Positions 41,652-53,100 of a stretch of DNA of 64,000 nt are shown here, piece after piece. Position numbers and translations under genes: made by a program. Numbering within the stretch: position 1 is the first letter of the stretch; each line of letters begins with the position of its first letter. The DNA comes from Paenarthrobacter aurescens (GTDB taxonomy: Bacteria; Actinomycetota; Actinomycetes; Actinomycetales; Micrococcaceae): the NCBI RefSeq assembly GCF_025421775.1, contig NZ_JAOEFX010000002.1:62001-126000 (forward strand), written 5' to 3'. Below the pieces are notes generated by a model, which saw only the letters and a list, made by a program, of their open reading frames with translations, had not been told where the DNA came from and searched no databases.

Positions 41652-42203
41652 CTACAGGCCCAGGAAGTCCCGCAGCGTCGGGAGTGCGGCACCCTGGACC
41701 GCAGCAATGGCGCGTTGGACGTTCGCCTCGCGGGCCACGAATGCCAGCTCGTCCGTGTCCCTGGCCAGGTCAGCGATACCGGACTGCGAAAGCCCGGGGG
41801 CCGGATCCGAGGAAGCCGAGGAATCCTGCAGGAGCAGGACGTTGGCGGCAACGGCGTCGTCAATCCCCGCCAGCAGTGCGGCCATCCCGCGGCGGTGGTC
41901 CTCAAGGAGTTCGGGCCAGATTCCCGGTGGTGCGATCGAAATGAGGGCGGGAAGCGTCAAATGGTCGGGCGCTTTCCAGGCGGCGGCCACTGCCGAGGCT
42001 TCAACTCCGCGTGCGAGGGATTCGAATCGAAGGTTTTCGAGCACTTTTTCGAGTTCGGCCGCGGTGAAGTTCAGCCGGTGCCAGTTGCCTGCCCGGAGAT
42101 GCAGGAGCTGCGTTTCGAGTAGGAAAAGCAGGAAATCAAGTTGCCTCCGCTCGCGCCACAGCGTTGCCGATAGCTCGTCCGCCCCCACGGTTCCCCAATT
42201 CAT
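41652..42203 (-). CDS. Second FlgN-like chaperone (paralogue)
   Basis: 183 residues from ATG 42203. The N-terminal DELSATLWRERRQLDFLLFLLETQLLHLRAG aligns without gaps to the flgN gene at 14648-15133 (ELSALLWRERELLDLLTFKLEEEQLLLTAG), with further matches EKVLENLRFESLARGVEASAVAAAW and WPELLEDHRRGMAALL. It is longer at the C-terminus (VAREANVQRAIAAVQGAALPTLRDFLGL). A flagellar chaperone duty for another substrate is likely (inference). It is divergent from the sigma gene and no sigma28 box lies before it. Confidence 0.75.
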   Translation of the reverse strand: MNWGTVGADELSATLWRERRQLDFLLFLLETQLLHLRAGNWHRLNFTAAELEKVLENLRFESLARGVEASAVAAAWKAPDHLTLPALISIAPPGIWPELLEDHRRGMAALLAGIDDAVAANVLLLQDSSASSDPAPGLSQSGIADLARDTDELAFVAREANVQRAIAAVQGAALPTLRDFLGL

Positions 42204-42415
42204 TTTATGGCCCGCCAAAATCACGATTTGGCAGGGTTTGTGATTACTTCTGTTGAGCGTACACGCAGAGTCGTTTTCAGGTGGTATGTTCACTGAACAC
42301 GTACCTGTTCGTAGTCCCAAATTGTCGCTGTGATTGGTCTCTTGGCGTCCTTTCGGAACTGCGTAATCCCAGGTTCTTGCAACTCAATAATCCGGTCTCA
42401 TGGGGGGACTCAGTT
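42204..42415. promoter_or_regulatory. Divergent regulatory region of fliA and flgN-like gene
   Basis: 212 bp, AT-richer than its surroundings. It contains GCCAAAATCACGATTTGGC (6-bp arms, about 42210-42228) and the perfect palindrome GTTCACTGAAC (42288-42298) within GGTATGTTCACTGAACACGTACC. No TWACG-N17-GAYAG is present, so fliA is probably under another sigma factor or regulator. Confidence 0.5.
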
Positions 42416-43231
42416 TTGAATCGCGAACAGCGCAACGAGCTGGTGTTGCAGCACCTTCCGCTCGTTGGTTACTTGGTCTCTGACCTTTGCGCGCGCGCCA
42501 CACATCTGTCGCGCGACGATTTTGCTTCTGTTGGTTCCGTGGCGCTTATTACGTCGGCCGACTCCTTCGACCCGGACCTCGGCGTTCCGTTCGGTGCGTT
42601 TGCGCGCCGGCGGATCGTGGGCGCGTTCGCGGATGAGATGCGCGCAGGCGACTGGGCCACCCGCTCAGCCCGCAAGCGGATCAAGGAAACCACGGCTATC
42701 CAGGAGACCCTGACGGGCGTTCTGGGACGAAGCCCCAGCGTTGCCGAGATGGCCTCGGCCTTGGGCGTCGAACGCAGTTACGTCGAGGCTGCCATGGCCG
42801 ACGCTGCGCGGACACTGACCTCACTCGACGAGGTTGTAGCGGACACCGTGGCGTCTCCCGCGGAATCCCCGGAGCACTCGGTCCTGGCCGATGAACGCAT
42901 CAAGTACCTCCGCGCCGCCGTCGACGCTTTGCCGGAAAAGATGCGGTTCGTGATTCAGGAGATCTACCTCGCAGGGCGTTCCGTGAAGGAGCTCGCTGAG
43001 GAACTGGGCTCTACCCACGCCGCGGTCTCGCAGCAGCGGGCCGAAGGTATCCGGCTCATGCGCGACGGCTTGGCCGCCCACTACGCAGACAGCCCCGATC
43101 AAGCCTTTGAACCGGAATCCCGGATAACGGCCCGACGCCGGAATGACTACCTTTCCGCGTTGGCCACCGCAACCACGGGCGGGATCACCCGAGGCCTGGG
43201 ACTGGGGTCAGCGCTCAACAGCGCGGTCTAG
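42416..43231 (+). CDS. fliA: FliA/WhiG-type flagellar sigma factor (sigma28)
   Basis: 271 residues from TTG 42416 (ATGGGGGGACTCAG upstream). Regions: sigma2 (LVLQHLPLVGYLVSDLCARATHLSRDDFASVGSVALITSADSFDPDLGVPFGAFARRRIVGAFADEMR), sigma3 (LTGVLGRSPSVAEMASALGVERSYVEAAM) and sigma4 (LPEKMRFVIQEIYLAGRSVKELAEELGSTHAAVSQQRAEGIRLMRDGL). This is the sigma28 group. Five sigma28-type promoters in the locus are its expected targets. The C-terminal ~40 residues are extra. Confidence 0.92.
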   Translation: MNREQRNELVLQHLPLVGYLVSDLCARATHLSRDDFASVGSVALITSADSFDPDLGVPFGAFARRRIVGAFADEMRAGDWATRSARKRIKETTAIQETLTGVLGRSPSVAEMASALGVERSYVEAAMADAARTLTSLDEVVADTVASPAESPEHSVLADERIKYLRAAVDALPEKMRFVIQEIYLAGRSVKELAEELGSTHAAVSQQRAEGIRLMRDGLAAHYADSPDQAFEPESRITARRRNDYLSALATATTGGITRGLGLGSALNSAV

Positions 43232-43247
43232 GCAGCAACACGCAAAA

Positions 43248-43285
43248 GAAGGCCGGGCCGCTGAGCGGCCCGGCCTTCCGGTTTT
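43248..43285. terminator. Terminator after fliA
   Basis: 14-bp perfect stem GAAGGCCGGGCCGC / GCGGCCCGGCCTTC with TGA loop, followed by CGGTTTT. It separates fliA from the convergent MFS gene. Confidence 0.88.
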
Positions 43286-43295
43286 GACACGAGTA

Positions 43296-44846
43296 CTACT
43301 GCGCCTTCGGCACACCCCGAAGTACGACGGCGGCGAGTACTGCCGCTCCAGCCATCAGGACCAGCCCAATCGCCGCAGTGATATGGACGCCGGACTCGAA
43401 AGCGATCCGGGCGGCGGCGGTCAGCGCCTCCGACAAAGGCGCGGGGAGGGCCGCGGCAGCATCAACAGCGCCAGCGAGCGTTTCATTGGAGTTCCCGGCA
43501 GCTTCACTGGAGATGCCGTCCGGAATGATCAGGTTGTGCTGGTAGGAAGCAGTGAGGATCGAGCCGAGCACGGCCGTTCCCAGGAGCGACCCCAATTCGT
43601 AGCCGGTCTCGGAGATAGCCGAGGCCGCTCCGGACTTGTCGGCCGGAACGGAGGCAAGGATGAGGTCGTTGGAGATGGTCTCCGCGGCACCCACCCCAAC
43701 TGCGAGCACGGTCAGGGCTGACAGCAGGAACACCGGCCCGCTGCCGTGGTCGCCCACCACCACAACCAGGTAGCCCACAGCGCTCAGTGTCAGGCCGGCA
43801 GCAACAACGAACCCGGGCCGCACGCGCTTGACCAACGGCACTACCAGCAGGCCGGCGATGACCGTTGCCAGGAGTGCGGGAATCATCGCGATGCCCGCTT
43901 CCATGGGCGACTGGCCCTCAACAAGCTGCAGGTGCTGGGCGAAGAAGTAGATGAACCCGGTCATGGAGAACAGGGACAACACGTTCGCCACGATGGCCGT
44001 GCTGAACACCTTGTTCTTGAACAAAGCGACGTCCAGCATGGGGCTCTCGATCCGTTGCTGGCGGCGGACGAACAGGATGCCCATCACCAGTCCGAAGCCC
44101 ATGAAGGCCGCAGCCGATGCTCCGAAGCCGTGAACCGCGAATTCCTTGATGCCATAGACGAAGGGAGCCATGGTGACCACTGACAGGACAATGCTGGGCA
44201 CGTCCACGCGGCCAGGATTGGCGTCCTTGGATTCGGGGATGAGGACCCTGCCGAATGCCAGGAGCGGCAGGAGCAGGAACGCTGCCACCAGGAAGACGGC
44301 ACCCCACCAGAAGTGTTCCACCAGCCAACCGCCGAAGATCGGGCCGAGGGCGGCGCCACCTGAGAAGCCTGCAGCCCAGACGGCGATCGCAAGCCGGCGA
44401 CGGTTTGGATCGGTGAAGATGTTCCGGATCAGTGACAGCGTGGAGGGCATCAGCATGGCGCCGAAGACGCCGAGGCCCGCGCGTCCGGCGATGAGCCATT
44501 CAGCAGAAGGCGCGAAGGCTGTAGCAGCCGAAACCGCTGCGAAGCCTGTGCTGCCGACCAGCAGCAGCCGCCGTCGTCCGATCCTGTCGCCCAGGTTGCC
44601 CATGGAAACGAGCAACGCGGCGAGGACCAGCGGGTAAGCGTCCACGATCCACAGGAGTTGAACGCCGCCCACGTCCAAGGATCGGGCAATCTCAGGCAGG
44701 GCAAAGGTGAGCGCGGTGTTGTCGACGGCCACCAGCAGCACCGGGAACATCAGCAGTGCCAGGGCCGTCCAATCGCGCCACGGTGCAGCCGGGCCCATGA
44801 CGGGACGAGCGGAACGGGGTGCTTGGGTTGAGGACGGCGAGAACAT
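43296..44846 (-). CDS. MFS drug efflux transporter (DHA2, QacA/EmrB type)
   Basis: 516 residues from ATG 44846. Fourteen-helix plan. Motifs: ALTFALPEIARSLDVGGVQLLWIVDAYPLVLAALLVSMGNLGDRIGRRRLLL (motif A), and RNIFTDPNRRRLAIAVWAAGFSGGAALGPIFGGWL (motif C of drug antiporters). A proton-driven exporter of cationic or lipophilic drugs is expected. It is repressed, by inference, by the divergent TetR gene through the palindrome at 44854-44877. Confidence 0.93.
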   Translation of the reverse strand: MFSPSSTQAPRSARPVMGPAAPWRDWTALALLMFPVLLVAVDNTALTFALPEIARSLDVGGVQLLWIVDAYPLVLAALLVSMGNLGDRIGRRRLLLVGSTGFAAVSAATAFAPSAEWLIAGRAGLGVFGAMLMPSTLSLIRNIFTDPNRRRLAIAVWAAGFSGGAALGPIFGGWLVEHFWWGAVFLVAAFLLLPLLAFGRVLIPESKDANPGRVDVPSIVLSVVTMAPFVYGIKEFAVHGFGASAAAFMGFGLVMGILFVRRQQRIESPMLDVALFKNKVFSTAIVANVLSLFSMTGFIYFFAQHLQLVEGQSPMEAGIAMIPALLATVIAGLLVVPLVKRVRPGFVVAAGLTLSAVGYLVVVVGDHGSGPVFLLSALTVLAVGVGAAETISNDLILASVPADKSGAASAISETGYELGSLLGTAVLGSILTASYQHNLIIPDGISSEAAGNSNETLAGAVDAAAALPAPLSEALTAAARIAFESGVHITAAIGLVLMAGAAVLAAVVLRGVPKAQ

Positions 44847-44853
44847 GTAATTT

Positions 44854-44877
44854 ACTGTACCGTCCAGACGGTACAGT
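44854..44877. promoter_or_regulatory. TetR operator between MFS and tetR genes
   Basis: Perfect 24-bp palindrome, ACTGTACCGTC-CA-GACGGTACAGT, 7 bp upstream of the transporter start and 41 bp from the regulator start. It matches the operator form of QacR-like TetR repressors and should block both promoters. Confidence 0.82.
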
Positions 44878-44918
44878 TTCAAATAGAACCCGACGAGCCT
44901 TTAGGGAATGATGGACAT

Positions 44919-45461
44919 ATGCCACGAAAACCAGTTGCCCGGGACGCCGTCCTGGATGCCTACGAAGCCCTCCTCATAGAGGTAGGGGAGCGGGCTGCCA
45001 CGCTCGACGCCGTCGCCAAGCGGGCCGGGGTCTCCAAGGGTGGGCTGCTGTACCACTTCCCCAACAAGGAGTCGCTGATCAGTGCTCTGCTGGAGCGCTT
45101 GGATCTGTTGGCGAACGAAGACATTGAACAGATGAAGGCCGCTCCGGATGGCTCCGCTGCGTACTTCATCCGGTCCTCGCTGTGGGCCGATACGCCCATG
45201 GACCGCGCTTTCGTTGCCGCAACGCGGCTGGCCGAGGTGGCACATGAGGAAACCCGGCGCAGGTTCGCCGGCATCCAGCAGCAGTGGCTGGACGTCCTGG
45301 CCGAAGACGTGGGGCCGGAGGTCGCCAAAGCCGTCAGCTACATGGGTGACGGCTTGTATTTCAACGCAATGTTCGAAGGCGGCCAGGGGGACGGCAACGC
45401 CGGGCGGGAGGCCGACGTCGAGATCCTGCTGGGCGTCCTGGAGCGCCTGCGGAAGCAGTGA
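44919..45461 (+). CDS. TetR family transcriptional repressor
   Basis: 180 residues. HTH at the N-terminus: VLDAYEALLIEVGERAATLDAVAKRAGVSKGGLLYHFPNKESLISALL (residues ~10-57). The C-terminal ligand domain is typical (TetR_C). Divergent from the MFS exporter with the shared palindrome between them, so it most likely controls the exporter and itself. Confidence 0.93.
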   Translation: MPRKPVARDAVLDAYEALLIEVGERAATLDAVAKRAGVSKGGLLYHFPNKESLISALLERLDLLANEDIEQMKAAPDGSAAYFIRSSLWADTPMDRAFVAATRLAEVAHEETRRRFAGIQQQWLDVLAEDVGPEVAKAVSYMGDGLYFNAMFEGGQGDGNAGREADVEILLGVLERLRKQ

Positions 45462-45554
45462 GTCGTCCATTTGCGGCGGCGCCCGCCGCATAGGACAATT
45501 AACTCTTGTGGCCTGCCCTGAACGGGGCCATACATAACTGAAAATGCCTTTGAT

Positions 45555-45774
45555 CTGCGGCGGGAGAGTCCTGCAAGCACGTGATGCAGGCGCCGTAGGA
45601 GCAAACCCTCCCCAGGAATCTCTCAGGCCCACGCACCGCCGCGGCGAGGCAACTCTGGAAAGCAGCAGGCACTTAGCCCACCTCAGGGTGAAAGAGTGCT
45701 GTGCTCACCGACGGTGCAAGCGATGGTTGTTCACGCAACGCGCGGAAACTCTCAGGTCCAATACAGAGCGGGGA
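45555..45774 (+). promoter_or_regulatory. Tandem glycine riboswitch upstream of gcvP
   Basis: Two aptamers in series. The first (about 45557-45643) has GGGAGAGTCC, GCGCCGTAGGAGCAA and CTCTCAGGCCCA. The second (about 45652-45774) has CTCTGGAAAG, CACCGACGGTGCAAGC and AAACTCTCAGGTCCAATACAGAG. These are the conserved cores of glycine aptamers. Glycine binding should raise expression of gcvP-gcvT-gcvH(-sdaA), 55 bp downstream. Confidence 0.93.
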
Positions 45775-45828
45775 GGAACCCAGCCGCTGTGGCGTACCCA
45801 AACGCTGCCCAAGTAATGGAGTTCCTTC

Positions 45829-48675
<2,847 letters not shown>

Positions 48676-48687
48676 GACGGTCCCGCA

Positions 48688-49821
48688 ATGACTGAGAACT
48701 ACACCGCCCTCTACGAAGAGCACAAAAAACTCGGCGCGTCCTTCACCGACTTCGGTGGCTGGCAGATGCCCCTCAAGTACTCGTCCGAATTGGCCGAGCA
48801 CCACGCAGTCCGCAAGTCCGCAGGCCTGTTCGACCTCTCCCACATGGGCGAAGTCTGGGTCACCGGCCCCCAGGCTGCTGCTTTCCTGGACTACGCCCTG
48901 GTGGGCAAGATCTCCGCCATGGCCGAGGGCAAAGCCAAGTACTCGCTGATCTGCCAGGAAGACGGCGGCATCATCGACGACCTCATCGCGTATCGTCGCG
49001 GCGAGGACAAGTTCCTGGTGGTCCCGAACGCGGGCAACGCCAAAGTTGTGGCTGAAGCCCTGCTGGAGCGCGCCGCTGGTTTTGACGTGCTGGTTGAGGA
49101 CGCTTCGGCCGAAACTTCACTCATTGCAGTGCAGGGCCCGCTCGCCGAAGCCATCCTGCTGCGCTTGGTTCCGGCCGAACAGCACGCACTGGTCACCGAA
49201 CTGAAGTACTACGCGGCCGTTGAGGTCCCCTTCACGTTCGACGGCGGCACTCAAGACCTGCTGTTGGCCCGCACCGGGTACACCGGCGAAGACGGCTTCG
49301 AGATCTTCGTAGCCAACGGATCCGCGGCCGCCCTCTGGCAGGCCATCGCGGATGCTGCTCAAGAAGGCGAACTCACTCCTGCCGGCCTCGCTTCCCGCGA
49401 CTCACTCCGCCTCGAAGCCGGAATGCCCCTTTACGGCAATGAACTCTCCCGCGAAGGCAACCCCTTCGCTGCAGGGCTCGGACCCGTCGTGGCGCTGTCC
49501 AAGGAAGGCGACTTCGTGGGCAAGGACGCACTGGCAGCCCTCAAGGCAGACGGGGCTGGCGCAACCAGCGGACGCAAACTCGTTGGCCTCAAGGGCCTGG
49601 GGCGCCGCGCCGGACGCGGACACTACCCGGTTCTCAAGGACGGCGCTGTAGTTGGCGAAGTGACCTCCGGCCAGCCCAGCCCTACGCTTGGCTACCCGGT
49701 AGCGTTGGCGTATGTCGACGTCGAGCACTCAGAGCTTGGTACCGCGCTGGACATTGACCTGCGCGGCAAGAGCGAGCCGTTCGAAGTCGTCGCACTGCCG
49801 TTCTACAAGCGCCAAAAGTAG
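48688..49821 (+). CDS. gcvT: Aminomethyltransferase, T protein
   Basis: 377 residues, 12 bases after gcvP. Folate-binding GcvT motifs: ASFTDFGGWQMPLKY, GLFDLSHMGEVWVTGP, ARTGYTGEDGFEIFV, LRLEAGMPLYGNEL. Transfers the methylene group from aminomethyl-GcvH to tetrahydrofolate, releasing ammonia. Confidence 0.97.
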   Translation: MTENYTALYEEHKKLGASFTDFGGWQMPLKYSSELAEHHAVRKSAGLFDLSHMGEVWVTGPQAAAFLDYALVGKISAMAEGKAKYSLICQEDGGIIDDLIAYRRGEDKFLVVPNAGNAKVVAEALLERAAGFDVLVEDASAETSLIAVQGPLAEAILLRLVPAEQHALVTELKYYAAVEVPFTFDGGTQDLLLARTGYTGEDGFEIFVANGSAAALWQAIADAAQEGELTPAGLASRDSLRLEAGMPLYGNELSREGNPFAAGLGPVVALSKEGDFVGKDALAALKADGAGATSGRKLVGLKGLGRRAGRGHYPVLKDGAVVGEVTSGQPSPTLGYPVALAYVDVEHSELGTALDIDLRGKSEPFEVVALPFYKRQK

Positions 49822-50012
49822 GCCGGGGCCGTACTCGACGGGTCGCCTGAAGCCCGTCGGGTCCGGCATCCTCCGCGTGCTCGGTCGCGGGAACGCCCGC
49901 TGAGCGGACGTGACGCTTCCTTGGACGCACGCTTCCGGATACCGGTCCCGAAGGGGCCGCGTACCTCCGGAGCGACCGTTAGATTTAGACCACTCAACGT
50001 AAAGGAATCAGA
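49822..50012 (+). other. 191-bp gap between gcvT and gcvH
   Basis: No gene. A 7-bp inverted repeat CGACGGG / CCCGTCG (49836-49859) may be a weak attenuator. The gap is long for an operon and could hold a separate gcvH promoter. Confidence 0.4.
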
Positions 50013-50399
50013 ATGCCCAAAGTAGCGCCCGAACTTCAGTACTCCGACGAGCACGAGTGGGTTTCCCGCGGCGAGGGGAACTCGGTGTCCGTTGGTATCT
50101 CCGAGGTTGCCACCGACGCGCTGGGTGACATCGTGTACGTTGACCTTCCCGAGGTTGGCTCCACGGTCACCGCTGGCGAGACCTGTGGCGAAGTTGAGTC
50201 CACCAAGTCCGTTTCGGACCTGTACTCGCCGGTCACCGGTGAGGTCACCGAGATCAACGACGCTGTCGTCGGCGACCCGGCCCTGATCAACAACGACCCC
50301 TACGGTGCCGGCTGGCTCTTCAAGGTCGCCGCTGAGTCCGAGGGCCCGCTGCTCTCGGCCGAGGAATACGCCTCCAAGAATGGCGGAGACCTCTCCTAA
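50013..50399 (+). CDS. gcvH: Glycine cleavage system H protein
   Basis: 128 residues; AAAGGAATCAGA before the [52 protein letters not shown] with the lipoylated Lys at about residue 65. Carries the aminomethyl group between P, T and L proteins. No lipoate or L-protein gene is adjacent. Confidence 0.97.
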   Translation: MPKVAPELQYSDEHEWVSRGEGNSVSVGISEVATDALGDIVYVDLPEVGSTVTAGETCGEVESTKSVSDLYSPVTGEVTEINDAVVGDPALINNDPYGAGWLFKVAAESEGPLLSAEEYASKNGGDLS

Positions 50400-50417
50400 A
50401 GTCCCTCCCGACCGAGT

Positions 50418-50487
50418 CCGATCCGGGGGTTCGCTGCGGGTCGTGCCGTGCGCACGTCATGTTCTGCAGCTAGACCCCGAATTGGGC
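50418..50487 (-). repeat. 70-bp dispersed repeat related to the fliK units
   Basis: Read on the minus strand it aligns without gaps to the fliK units: GCCCAATTCG at the start, ACGGCACG at positions 39-46, CGCAGCGAACCCCCG and CGG at the end. It lies 18 bp after the gcvH stop in non-coding DNA. Confidence 0.75.
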
Positions 50488-50693
50488 GCCGGGATGGCCC
50501 GAACGCTCGCAGGCAGCACCGGCCCACAAGGCGTAGCGTGGGATTGTAGAACTGAATAGTATTGCGACGCCGGGTTGCCGCCTTTGGGGGCCATCCGGCG
50601 TCGTGCTTCGGTCGCCTTCCGCCACAAGCGGGGGAGACCATCCGGCAGGACCATCTGCCGGACCGTTTCAAGCTGTATTAAGGGATCCCGACC

Positions 50694-52106
50694 ATGGCTG
50701 TTGGTGTTTTCGATCTGTTCTCTGTGGGTATTGGTCCGTCGAGTTCCCATACTGTGGGGCCGATGCGGGCTGCCGCTGTGTTCGCCAGTGAGTTGAAGGA
50801 CGCTGATGTCCTGGGCTCGGTGGCATCGTTGCGCGTTGATCTGTACGGTTCATTGGCTGCCACGGGACGTGGCCACGGCACGATGACGGCGACGCTGCTG
50901 GGTTTGGAAGGCTATCACCCCGAGCTGATTCTGCCTGACGAGGTGGAGGAGCGGCTCGCCACGATCGCTGAGACAGGTGTCCTGAACCTGGCGGGTGCCT
51001 CCGGCGACGGTGTTGAGCTGCCGTATGCGGTGGAGGACATGGTGTTGCATCCGTTGACGGTGTTGCCGCGGCATACGAATGGGATGAAGTTTGCTGTGTC
51101 CGATGCTGCGGGGAACGTGGTGGTGGAGGCGACGTTCTTTTCTGTGGGTGGTGGGTTCATTGTCCGTGAGGGTGAGGAGAACGCGGCTCAGCAGGAGTTG
51201 GAGGAGACGAAGGCGGAGTTGCCGTTGCCTTTTAGGACGGCGGCGGAGTTGCTGGGCCGGTGCCAGTCCAAGGGGTTGGGGATCAGCGACATCATGTTCA
51301 TCAATGAGCGGGCGTCCCGGTCGGAGGAGGAGATCCGGGAGGGTCTGTTGCATATCTGGTCCGTGATGGAGGCTTGCGTTGAAACGAGTTTGAAGCGTGA
51401 GGGTGTGCTCCCTGGCGGGTTGCGGGTCCGTCGTCGTTCTCCTGATTGGTTGGAGCGGTTGCTGAAGGAGGATAAGGACCGGAACGATCCGAAGTATTGG
51501 CAGGAGTGGGTGAACCTGATCGCGTTGGCTGTGAATGAGGAGAATGCCTCTGGCGGCCGGGTGGTGACGGCTCCGACCAATGGTGCTGCGGGGATCATTC
51601 CGGCGGTGCTGTATTACGCGTTGAATTATGCTCCGGGCATGGACAAGGCCTCCCAGGCTGATAAGGACGATGTGGTGGTGAAGTTCCTGCTCGCTGCGGG
51701 TGCGGTGGGTGTGTTGTATAAGGAGCAGGCGTCCATTTCGGGTGCTGAGGTTGGCTGTCAGGGTGAGGTGGGTTCGGCGTCGTCGATGGCTGCTGCCGGG
51801 TTGGCTGAGGTGATGGGTGGTACGCCGGGTCAGGTGGAGAACGCTGCGGAGATCGCGATGGAACACAACCTGGGGTTGACGTGTGATCCGATTGGGGGGT
51901 TGGTGCAGATTCCGTGTATTGAGCGGAATGCGATTGCTGCGGCGAAGGCGATCAACGCGGCGAAGATGGCGTTGTGGGGTGATGGGACGCATCGGGTGTC
52001 GTTGGATGAGGTGATTGTGACCATGCGTGAGACGGGCAAGGACATGTCCCATAAGTACAAGGAAACCGCGATGGGCGGCCTCGCCGTCAACGTCGTCGAA
52101 TGCTGA
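50694..52106 (+). CDS. sdaA: L-serine ammonia-lyase, iron-sulfur-dependent
   Basis: 470 residues, one-chain type. N-terminal [28 protein letters not shown] motif ([15 protein letters not shown]) and C-terminal catalytic part with cysteines for the [4Fe-4S] cluster ([34 protein letters not shown]). Converts serine to pyruvate and ammonia, removing serine formed from glycine with methylene-THF. AAGGGATCCCGACC upstream. Codon use differs strikingly from gcvPTH: TTG, GCG, GTG and GGT prevail over CTG, GCC and GGC. Confidence 0.95.
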   Translation: MAVGVFDLFSVGIGPSSSHTVGPMRAAAVFASELKDADVLGSVASLRVDLYGSLAATGRGHGTMTATLLGLEGYHPELILPDEVEERLATIAETGVLNLAGASGDGVELPYAVEDMVLHPLTVLPRHTNGMKFAVSDAAGNVVVEATFFSVGGGFIVREGEENAAQQELEETKAELPLPFRTAAELLGRCQSKGLGISDIMFINERASRSEEEIREGLLHIWSVMEACVETSLKREGVLPGGLRVRRRSPDWLERLLKEDKDRNDPKYWQEWVNLIALAVNEENASGGRVVTAPTNGAAGIIPAVLYYALNYAPGMDKASQADKDDVVVKFLLAAGAVGVLYKEQASISGAEVGCQGEVGSASSMAAAGLAEVMGGTPGQVENAAEIAMEHNLGLTCDPIGGLVQIPCIERNAIAAAKAINAAKMALWGDGTHRVSLDEVIVTMRETGKDMSHKYKETAMGGLAVNVVEC

Positions 52107-52144
52107 GTCTTTTTACTGTCAGTGCCTAGTGCCATGCTGTATCC

Positions 52145-52966
52145 ATGAGCGGGGGATACAGCAGGGATTTTTTGCGGGCACGCCTTGAACTGCCCAGTCC
52201 GTCGGCAACGACGATTCTTTTGGACTACACCCACTTTTCCGTGCGTTTCCGGGCTGCCCGGAAGCTTGCGGCGATCGTGGGTGTCAACATCAGCGGTGCT
52301 GAACTGAATCCACTGGCCCGCGAGGGAACCTGGCATTTCGATGACAGGATCCCCAAGGAACAGCAGGCCGGCCCGGACGTCTATAAGAACAACGCGTTCG
52401 ACCGCGGGCACTTGGTGCGGCGTTTGGATCCGGTCTGGGGTGATGCGGCAACGGCGAAGAAGGCCAACCAGGACACGTTTGCCTTCACCAACGCAGCGCC
52501 GCAGGTGGATGACTTTAACCAAGGCAAGGAACTGTGGGTGGGACTCGAGGACCACGTGCTGGGCCACGCCCACGCGCATGACGCCAAACTCAGTGTGTTC
52601 ACTGGGCCGGTCTTCCTGGAGGACGATCTTCCGTACCGCGGCGTCCAGATCCCGCGGAAGTTCTGGAAGATCGCGGCCTGGACCAACGACGCCAAGCTTG
52701 CCGCCGTCGGGTTCGTCCTGGACCAGTCGCCGCTACTGGGCAAGGTTGATCTGAAGAGAGCCATCGAGACGCGGCTCCTGGAAGGCGAACCGCCCCCGCT
52801 GGGTCCGTTCCGGACCTTCCAGGTCCCCATTGGGCAGATCGCGGACCTGACAGGACTGAGTCTCAGCAGGCTCACCAACGCGGACCGTCTTGTCAGCGGC
52901 CAGCGCGAACTGGGCCAGCAACCGAAAGCGATCAAGCTGGAGAGCGCGGACCAGATCCGTTTGTAA
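52145..52966 (+). CDS. DNA/RNA non-specific endonuclease (NUC1 type)
   Basis: 273 residues. The catalytic signature FDRGHLVRRLDPVWG near residues 85-99 contains the DRGH motif, with the metal-binding Asn in FAFTNAAPQVDDFNQGKELWVGLEDHVL. No signal peptide is evident, which is unusual for this mostly secreted family, so it may act inside the cell or be exported by another route. Confidence 0.9.
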   Translation: MSGGYSRDFLRARLELPSPSATTILLDYTHFSVRFRAARKLAAIVGVNISGAELNPLAREGTWHFDDRIPKEQQAGPDVYKNNAFDRGHLVRRLDPVWGDAATAKKANQDTFAFTNAAPQVDDFNQGKELWVGLEDHVLGHAHAHDAKLSVFTGPVFLEDDLPYRGVQIPRKFWKIAAWTNDAKLAAVGFVLDQSPLLGKVDLKRAIETRLLEGEPPPLGPFRTFQVPIGQIADLTGLSLSRLTNADRLVSGQRELGQQPKAIKLESADQIRL

Positions 52967-53100
52967 GCACCTCCAAGAGCACGTTCATCCTGGAAGAGCA
53001 GCCGATTTTTCCCGGCCCGATAGACTTGGAGCTGCATGTCCGCATGCGCACCACGCTTTTTGAACACTGCACCAAAACCCTGAGATTGGACACGGCCACC

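Noticed and set aside
42166..42173. GCCGATAG inside the second flgN-like gene
   Set aside because: No TWACG lies 17-18 bp upstream and the octamer is within conserved coding sequence (ELSATL), so it is not counted as a promoter.
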